A stretch of 64,000 nucleotides of DNA, taken from positions 381,195,910 to 381,259,909 of the forward strand of contig CM068372.1 in NCBI GenBank assembly GCA_034769895.1, given 5' to 3'. Shown here piece after piece: positions 57,620-64,000 of this stretch. Under the pieces are notes generated by a model. It did no database searches. It was given only the letters and a program-made list of their open reading frames with translations, and was not told the DNA's origin. Each line of letters opens with the position of its first letter. The first letter of the stretch is position 1. The DNA is from Magicicada septendecula (lineage: Eukaryota > Arthropoda > Insecta > Hemiptera > Cicadidae). The position numbers and the translations under genes were made by a program.

Positions 57620-58500
57620 AGATCATCATCATCACTCCAAGAACTAGGCCTTAGACCTGTTACGGAACCCATCTCCTCCTCGGTCTACCGACATCTCTCT
57701 TGGCAGGTAGGGTGATACCCCAAGGCAGTCACAGGTAGACGGATATCAGGCATGCGATTCAAGTGTTCACACCATCTCCTTCTGTGGTCTTCAGTCTTTG
57801 GTACAATGATATAATGTTTAAATCGCGTCTAATATCCTCGTTCCTTCTTCGATCCAAGAGATAACAACAGTGCGTTCCTCTTAGAAATTTCATTTCGGTG
57901 CCTGAATCCTCTGCACGTCCCTTTTACCAAGAGTCCATGTCTCACTAGCATACAGGGATGTGGGGACAGCCACAGTTTTATCAAATTTCATTCGGGTATC
58001 CTTCCGTGTTTAATTTTTCAGGTACCTATGAATTGTTCCACAGATGCGTCTAAATTTTGCTAGCTTACTATCCCAATCAATATCAGCTGTATATGAGAAA
58101 TTACAACGCAGGAAATTAAATTGACCAACCTGATCCAAAATCTGACTATTCACGTCCGTCTTAGTTCTTATAGGATAGCTGCCCTGAAATGCCATCGTTT
58201 AAGATTTTGTAGCAGAGATCTGTAGCCCATAGAGATCTTGTAGGCCTATTATGCTATTGAACGTAAATATCTCCCGCTGTAACTGGTCTTCTGTATTCTG
58301 TATCATTACCTTGTCATCTGCATAAAGCAATGCATTCACATGAATATTTCGCTGAAGTGATATTCCCGAGCCACTTTAGCTGTGCATCACCGAAATATGT
58401 CGTCCAAGTAGACATAAAAGTGTCTGTGAAATAGGGCAGCCTTGTCTCACACTTTTATTTATAGGAATATCTTCTGATAAATATAGTCTGACATAGAAAT
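57620..58500 (-). mobile_element. LINE RT to 3' end, (GAT)n tail
   Basis: Minus strand from 58500: SEDIPINKSVRQGCPISQTL (motif B, INKSVRQGC..S), NALLYADDKVMIQNTEDQLQ (catalytic YADD), TMAFQGSYPIRTKT, QFNFLRCNFSYTADIDWDS, CGTIHRYLKN, SLYASETWTLGKRDVQR and QREMSVDRGGDGF-type decay before (GAT)n at 57627. The longest LINE stretch in the window, still broken by stops and frameshifts. Confidence 0.82.
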
Positions 58501-58710
58501 GCAACGCGTAACAAATCGTTTAAGTGCGCATGATTAGTCCCATTTACAACTGGAAAACAGGAAAACAAGACGCGCGAACTGTTGAAAAGAAATGAGCTTT
58601 ACGGGGAAAACAAGAATAATAAACTTGGTAGGCTAACACGACCGCAGTCAGTGTTAAAATTCATTCCTGGGCTGCTTGGTCGTGGTCCATTGTTTTCAAC
58701 TAAAACAGAC

Positions 58711-58742
58711 GTTTCGACGCTGTAATCGACTGCCACCATCAG
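58711..58742 (-). ncRNA. Hammerhead-like motif, variant
   Basis: Minus strand CTGATGG (last core A changed), spacer T, imperfect GGCAG.../..GCGTC stem, GAAACG. Confidence 0.35.
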
Positions 58743-59265
58743 TGTAAAATTCGAGCTTCTCTAACGCAGGGTGGTAGACGATAGTGACTATGGTAGACTA
58801 TTATGAGTAGTATATATCTGTATGCCAGAGGTAAAGGGCACTATGTCCATTTTTTCAAATATTGGAATCTGCTGTTAGTTTATTATACTGTTATTACTTT
58901 ATGCAGAGGTATAGAGCACTATGTCCTATTTCAATAAATAACGGAGATATCAACCTTACTATGTCCAGGCATTTTTTTAACTTCTTTTTTTTTATTTAAA
59001 AAATAACAAACCTTAAAAACTACAGTACCTATTATATTTTGAAAGTCAATAGTTCAAAGAGTATAAGAGTATACTGTATAAGAGTTTATTGAAAAATATT
59101 CACAAATAAGCAAAAGCTGTAAACAAACAAACGCAAAAAAATTTTAAACCTCTCTCCTGTAAAATTTACTTTTGTGACATAGTGCCCTTTACCTCCCACG
59201 TACAGATATATATATATCACAAACTTTCACAAGTGAACACTTACTTTTGGTTTTTTGTCCCAAAC

Positions 59266-59293
59266 GTTTCGACGTGGTGTCCGTCTTCCTCAC
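59266..59293 (-). ncRNA. Hammerhead-like motif, core variant
   Basis: Minus strand GTGAGGA (first C changed to G), spacer A, GACGG/ACGTC stem, GAAACG. Confidence 0.35.
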
Positions 59294-59329
59294 TGGGATT
59301 TGAAATACCAAATCTTATTTCAAATCTCA

Positions 59330-59357
59330 CTGAGGAAGACGGACACCCCGTCGAAAC
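59330..59357 (+). ncRNA. Hammerhead-ribozyme-like motif, well formed
   Basis: CTGAGGA, spacer A, perfect five-pair stem GACGG/CCGTC with ACACC loop, GAAACG. Confidence 0.55.
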
Positions 59358-59527
59358 GTTTGGGACAAAAAACCAAAAGTAAGTGTTCACTTGTGAAAGT
59401 TTGTGATATATATATATATAATATTTAAAAAGTGAATGAAGAGGATGTACCAACAAGACAATTATTATGAGTAGTACTGTGGTCAATAACGTCTATCACC
59501 CTGCGTTAGCGAAGCTCGAATTTTTCA

Positions 59528-59559
59528 CTGATGATGGCAGCCGATGGCACTGTCGAAAC
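59528..59559 (+). ncRNA. Hammerhead-like motif
   Basis: CTGATGA, spacer T, imperfect GGCAG.../CTGTC stem, GAAACG. Outer-arm partner of 58711-58742. Confidence 0.45.
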
Positions 59560-59820
59560 GTACGTTTTAGTTGAAAACAATGGACCACGGCTAAACAGCC
59601 TGGGAATGAATTTTAACAAGAATAATAAAATTTCGAAGAGACGTGAGTATACGATTTTTGTTTCAACTTAACGAATATCAGCACAAGAGATGTAAACCAC
59701 CTCTTCAGTAGAAGAGTTAAAGGATATATAACCGGATAACGAATGAAACAATAAGAGAAAACCTTCAAATATTTACTTCAAATGAAAAAAAAATAGTTAA
59801 ATTGAATGAACACTCAGAAA

Positions 59821-59889
59821 GACTAGAAGATAACAGATTATCTTCTTCTTCTTCTTCTTCTTCTTCTTCTTCTTCTTCTTCTTCTTCTT

Positions 59890-59920
<31 letters not shown>

Positions 59921-60085
59921 ACTTCAAGGATTAGGCTTGCAGCCACCGTCTTAACAGCCACCGTTTTCTTGGTCTGCCTCTAACTCGTTCTCCAAGAGGT
60001 TTATAGTGGATTATCTGTTTTTCTAGTCTCGAGTGACTCATTCCATTTATGTGTCGTATCCAGGGATGGTTTCGATCTGGAATTG
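59821..60085 (-). mobile_element. LINE 3' tip with long (GAA)n tail
   Basis: Minus strand WIRHINGMSHSRLEKQIIHY, KPLGERVRGRPRKRWLLR and RRWLQA, stop-free for about 45 codons. (GAA)n of about 33 units (59840-59920 on plus as TTC) follows immediately. Confidence 0.8.
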
Positions 60086-60843
60086 ATGCTTAAGAGACAT
60101 TACAATACCTATGAAGAGACTGAGCTTAAAGTAAACGTCAATAAGATACCTACAGCACCTGATAGCAAATTCAGATGTTCAGTTAATTTCGTATCGTATC
60201 GTATAGGCCTATTTCATGTAGTGTGTATTACAAAGTAAAGATTTTAACAAGAATTTTACGGTATACTTGTTGTCGTGTGGGGTGTGAGAGTAATCGCATT
60301 ACTCTCAGTTGGAGTCACCGCAACGGCGCTTACGAAACCCGTTCATTTACCCGTTGTGTTTTGATCACCGAGATAATCTGATTAGCGATATGGGCCACGC
60401 CGTGTGCCACGCTCCAATGGCGGCGCCCACACATCAGAAGCCATACACTTGCCGATATTCTATACTGCCGACGATAAATATTTTTCCAAAAGGGGCATTA
60501 TTATTAGCAAGAGATGTGTAACTCTTGTTACTAGAAACAAACAAAAAACTACAAAAAGGAAGCCAGTAGGCCTACTATAGATGAAAACATATTGGAATTC
60601 ATGAGTGATGAAACCTTACGCGTGAAAGCTGTGATAAATAACTAATATTAAATCATGCTAGCGATTGTAATGATATCGGCTGCCACCTGTCCTTTAGTGA
60701 ATCGCCAGACAGTTGTATATTTTTTACTTCTATGTTCTGTAAGGAAATGGAAGTATGGTGATCGCGAAAAAAAAATCGTGTTCGAGATAAGGGCTGATTC
60801 TAATTGTACTACCCTCAAAACATGAAGAAAAGTCATTTTCGAA

Positions 60844-60847
<4 letters not shown>
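60086..60847. other. Unassigned stretch
   Basis: No recognised feature. Confidence 0.35.

Positions 60848-60880
<33 letters not shown>
60848..60880. repeat. (TG)n microsatellite
   Basis: About 17 TG units. Confidence 0.95.
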
Positions 60881-60882
<2 letters not shown>

Positions 60883-61350
60883 GAATTTTTTCTATGGCGA
60901 GCGATAACTGCCGCAAATTCAAACTGAATCAAATAAGTTTTTGCATTAGTAATCGAGTTGTAGAAGAATCAAGGCCTATTGATTTTGGTGAAGATCGGTT
61001 AAGGGGAAGGGGTAGTTTACTTGCAACGTTTTGTGTTTTAACAAGAACACGTGCGGTAAACCCTAGCAGCAAGGGAAGCTTCCACGCGGCGCCCCTGTTC
61101 TGGTGTGGGAGGGCCGTTCAATGTCTGAGGGCCGCCAGGTGAGGCCCCAGAGAGATTGTGTGTTCGGTCTATACCGCTGATTACCGACGGCTTCATTTCC
61201 ATCTGAGACCCCTCACCCTGGCGCACGTTGCCTTATGGAGCGCGGGGTTATCCGATTTTCGGCGGTATCGGGGGTGATAATCAGAGTAAAGCGTGCGTCC
61301 ATCATTGGGAAGCGCGACCTGAGATTTCGGGTCTGTGCAACCTGCGCTGC
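60881..61350. other. GC-richer unassigned stretch
   Basis: Compositionally distinct from its flanks. No domain or RNA recognised; may be an unidentified repeat fused to the LINE at 61360. Confidence 0.3.
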
Positions 61351-61359
61351 CGGAGTCTG

Positions 61360-61990
61360 TAGCGGAGCGAATCCTCTGTATCCCACTCAGTGTTTTTTCG
61401 CCGAGGCCCAAGTTTCAGAACAACACAATAACGACACTGACACAGCCATTACCTTAGAAAATTTTATTTGAGTCTGTATCCTTGTTTTTTCTACGAATTG
61501 TGACTCATACTGACTGAAAATTGGCCAGCTTGTGATAAAACATCATAATCCATATCATAAGTGATGTCACAGCCAACATAGCGGAAATATAACACATGCT
61601 CTATACTGTTATCATCCAATACAATCTTAGTTCGCAAGGGATATTTGCCACTTAAAAGATATACTTTTTGTCTTCTGCACAGAAATTTTCATGTTGTTTT
61701 ATTTGAACAGACTTGCCGTAAGTGGAACATTGATCTCTGGACATCGCATTCGTTGTTTTGGATTATTACTTCATCAGCTGCAAACAGCAATGTATACATG
61801 CATTTTCTATTATTTACTGTTATTTCCGGATTCACTCGTAATTTTCACTCTCTAGCTATGCCATCAATATAGATATATTAAACAGCGTTGGTGATATGCT
61901 ACAGCTTTGGCGCACTCCCTGATTAATGTAAATATCTTCTGTCAAATCCTCTCGTATTAACAATACTATCTTTGTACATTAGTATAAACT
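61360..61990 (-). pseudogene. LINE RT region relic
   Basis: Minus strand from 61990: EDIYINQGVRQSCSISPTLF-like (motif B), ECMYTLLFAADEVIIQN (catalytic FADD changed to FAAD), VQRSMFHLRQVC, PLRTKIVLDDNSIEHVLYF, RYVGCDITYDMDYDV and KVMAVSVSLLCCSETWA. The catalytic-site substitution and frameshifts make it inactive. Confidence 0.75.
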
Positions 61991-62479
61991 CATTTTTTTG
62001 TGTAAGAACTTTTCTACATTTTGAACCGACTTGTAAAATCGTAGAAGGAAAGACAATTATATAGGCTTTCATATTATACTTCGTTTAACATTAATTATAA
62101 CATCAATGTCAATAATACTATATTATTTATGCTTTAATTAATGGCATTTAAAACTGTTAATAGTGTTGAACTTGTTACGCGTTTGTTATTACTGTACATA
62201 TTGCTTAAACAAGTTTTAATGAAAATGTCATTACATTAATTCCAAATACCTAAACGACAGTTGTTTGAAATACATATCACGTATACGAATTAGATTAAAA
62301 CTGTTTAATGAAAAATAAAAGCATTGATAGATTTGTAATTAAGGGGGGGGGACTACGTACGAACAGCCCCTAGAGTGGAGCTGCTGCTACTGGGAGTGAC
62401 TATTTTTCTCTCGTTTTTTTTTTCGCAAGCGCACAAAGAACGAGATGAGAATACTTCATTTATTGTCTGGTGAGGAGAG
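61991..62479. other. Unassigned AT-rich stretch
   Basis: Ends with a G-run near 62343-62351 and a T-run near 62415. No gene. Confidence 0.35.
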
Positions 62480-62488
62480 AGAAAGAAG

Positions 62489-62542
<54 letters not shown>

Positions 62543-62620
62543 GCTCCTCTTTAATTATCAGAGTGAGCGAGAGACAGAAAGCAGAAAGCGAGAGAGAGTG
62601 AGAGAGAGAGAAAGAAAGAG
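62480..62620. repeat. (GA)n microsatellite region
   Basis: Pure GA at 62500-62537 with interrupted GA on both sides. Overlapping frames are artefacts. Confidence 0.9.
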
Positions 62621-63315
62621 AACGCCAACAAATCAGAACATGAAGAAGAAAAAAAAAGAACGTTCGTAATAAAGGGTTGTTGGAGAAATACAATGGTTGA
62701 CAGATACTTGTGAAAAATGTTTGTCTTGTGCTTGGCTCTGCAGTTTCGCGCACGCACGTTCGACACCCCCCCGCCCCCAGCCCGGTGCCATCAGAATCGA
62801 AACGCTTGTGTCAACAGAAATATATTTATGGCTTTCATTCAGTCAGGAAATCTGGGCGCTTTTGTGTACGCGTCGTGGTTCCGAGAACCGCCTCCATGTT
62901 GAATCTGACAAACGTAATAATGTAAGAGAATATAATGTTTCAACTGGATTTCAAATGACGACGACGAAAGCTTTACAGACCGAGGTTCGGTCGATTAACT
63001 AGACACAATTTAAAATATTTTCGGCGACGTTCCGAGAAAATTTATTGTCGCATCGCGTAAATCATTTCACTGTTACTCGACGTTTTCCAGAATGCCGCAC
63101 GTTATAATTTAGTTATTTGTTAATTAACCTAGATTCTATAGGTTACGGATACTATTATTATTCATAATACAGCAGAAATGTCTCCTCCCTCTTTGAACAT
63201 AGTTTGGCTTGTTACTATAGGAATCGATGTTTTCATCGTGTTCTGGCCCCTACCGCCGACATCCAAACACTTTTCATAGGTATGCGAGTAGGGTCCATCC
63301 ATTATTTATAGTTTC
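62621..63315. other. Unassigned stretch
   Basis: Several overlapping short frames near 62700-63000 have no recognisable domain; I do not call a gene. Confidence 0.3.
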
Positions 63316-64000
63316 TTCTTCTTCTTCTTCAGCAGTAGAGCCCAACATTATCTCCACTCCTCCAATGTCTCCTACCCGTTGCCATCTCAGTGTAACCCGT
63401 CACACCCATTCTTCTTAGACCATCCAGCACATCATCCAACCATCTTATCCTAGGTCGGCTCCTTTTGCTAGACTTGCGCCTTTAAGATTATATTTGGCAT
63501 ACGCTGGTCATCCATCCGCTCTACATGACCTCACCATTGTATTCATTGACCCTTTACGAATCTTACAATGTTCTAATGCTTCAATAGCTCATCTATCTCC
63601 TGGTTATTTCTTATTCTCCATTTGTTATCTTATTTAACCGGGCCATAAAACACGTCTTACGATCTTTCTTTCAAACCTTCTTAGTGTTTCTTGTTTCTTC
63701 TTTGTCAATGTCCATGTCTTGCCTTCATAAGTAACAACACGTCTGATAAATGTCTTATACATTTTTATTTTTGTGTTCCGCCCAATGAGTTTGCTTCTCA
63801 ATAGTCTGCTGTTGGCATAATATTCCCTACTTCATATTTGTATCCTGTCATGTATTGTCGTGTTTATGGACCTTTCGTTATCTCTCATGTTACTCAGGTA
63901 GGTGACTTATTAACTGCAACAAATGAATTACCCTCTATGCATGAATTAAATAGATTTCTTCTCCTTTCTGATGCATAAATCAGCATGTATTTAGTTTTTC
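63316..64000 (-). mobile_element. LINE C-terminal region running off the window
   Basis: Minus strand gives KMYKTFIRRVVTYEGKTWTL, TLRRFERKIVRRVL, WRIRNNQEIDELLKH, NIVRFVKGQ, GHVERMDDQRMPNIILKA and DDV-type decay, then a short GAA tail at 63315-63332. The order NEEIDELLKH..IVRF.K.QR..W.GHVERMDD.RMPK identifies another LINE family. Frameshifted throughout. Confidence 0.75.

Larger units (their letters stand above)
58813..59463. mobile_element. Nested insertion with 13-bp TSD and second dimer
   Basis: ATTATGAGTAGTA at 58800-58812 and 59464-59476. Holds an inverted pair around GGTAAAGGGCACTATGTCC (58813-58849, 59173-59213) and, at 59205-59420, a 95-bp-arm palindrome that carries two outward ribozyme-like cores and (AT)n ends. 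Non-coding. Confidence 0.75.
58624..59614. mobile_element. Penelope-type dimer with 15-bp TSD, hosting a nested insertion
   Basis: AACAAGAATAATAAA at 58609-58623 and 59615-59629. Outer arms (about 58652-58799 and 59477-59614) carry GGACCACG, CAGCC.GG and the ribozyme-like core. A 29-base tail (complement ACACTGACTGCGGTCGTG..) exists only on the left copy and is homologous to the right tail of the 34-kb dimer. The centre is split by another insertion at 58813-59463. Confidence 0.85.

Noticed and set aside
60804..61142. 112-residue frame starting before (TG)n
   Set aside because: The first part is repeat-derived and the remainder has no recognisable domain.

Overview
This window looks like a piece of a large, repeat-dense animal genome, most likely an insect. 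A cockroach- or termite-like genome would fit the element mix, but that is only a guess. Evidence for a eukaryote: no long operon-like open frames, many microsatellites (CT, CA/TG, GAA/TTC, GTA), and many decayed fragments of non-LTR retrotransposons, Penelope-like elements, Harbinger, hAT, Mutator-like and mariner DNA transposons and solo LTRs. I found no host protein-coding gene, tRNA or rRNA that I can support.

Layout. 0-8.4 kb: LINE relics on both strands, a 197-bp palindrome, a Mutator-like transposase relic (minus), two Penelope-type inverted dimers, and a duplicated LINE-like repeat with (GAA)n and a small MITE. 8.4-16 kb: (CA)n, a 906-bp Harbinger deletion derivative with TIRs and a 3-bp TSD, a long AT-rich desert, and a solo LTR with a nested LINE tip. 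16-21.4 kb: LINE 3' ends in both orientations and triplet repeats. 21.4-25.6 kb: the best-preserved element, a Penelope-like retroelement (RT with YVDD plus GIY-YIG endonuclease). It is arranged as two head-to-head copies and inserted into a LINE. 25.6-33 kb: LINE, a 169-bp (TG)n tract, an LTR-like piece, a mariner relic, a TIR element present twice. 33-41 kb: hAT-like non-autonomous element, inverted dimers at 34.3 and 36.1 kb, a LINE plus Penelope-insert composite duplicated at 35 and 40.5 kb, and a Jockey-like RT relic. 41-50 kb: hAT-like element, LINE 3' ends, two more dimers, and a microsatellite cluster. 50-64 kb: solo LTR, hAT transposase relic, a three-copy dispersed repeat, a LINE with a longer RT part, nested dimers at 58.6-59.6 kb, and LINE ends running off the right edge.

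Main observation: 24 sites carry a small hammerhead-ribozyme-like core (CTGANGA, a one-base spacer, a short stem-loop, then GAAAN), some of them degenerate. Eighteen of them form nine divergently oriented pairs at the outer ends of inverted-repeat dimers, and one pair lies in the 3' UTRs of the recognisable Penelope-like element. Several dimers have 7-15 bp target-site duplications. Where both ends can be defined, one copy stops about 30-50 bases short of the other. I read this as a colony of tiny, ribozyme-bearing, non-autonomous Penelope derivatives mobilised as head-to-head dimers, plausibly by the machinery of elements like the one at 22-24.8 kb. A second pattern is that the (GAA)n and (GAT)n microsatellites often sit exactly at LINE 3' ends, so they look like retrotransposon tails.
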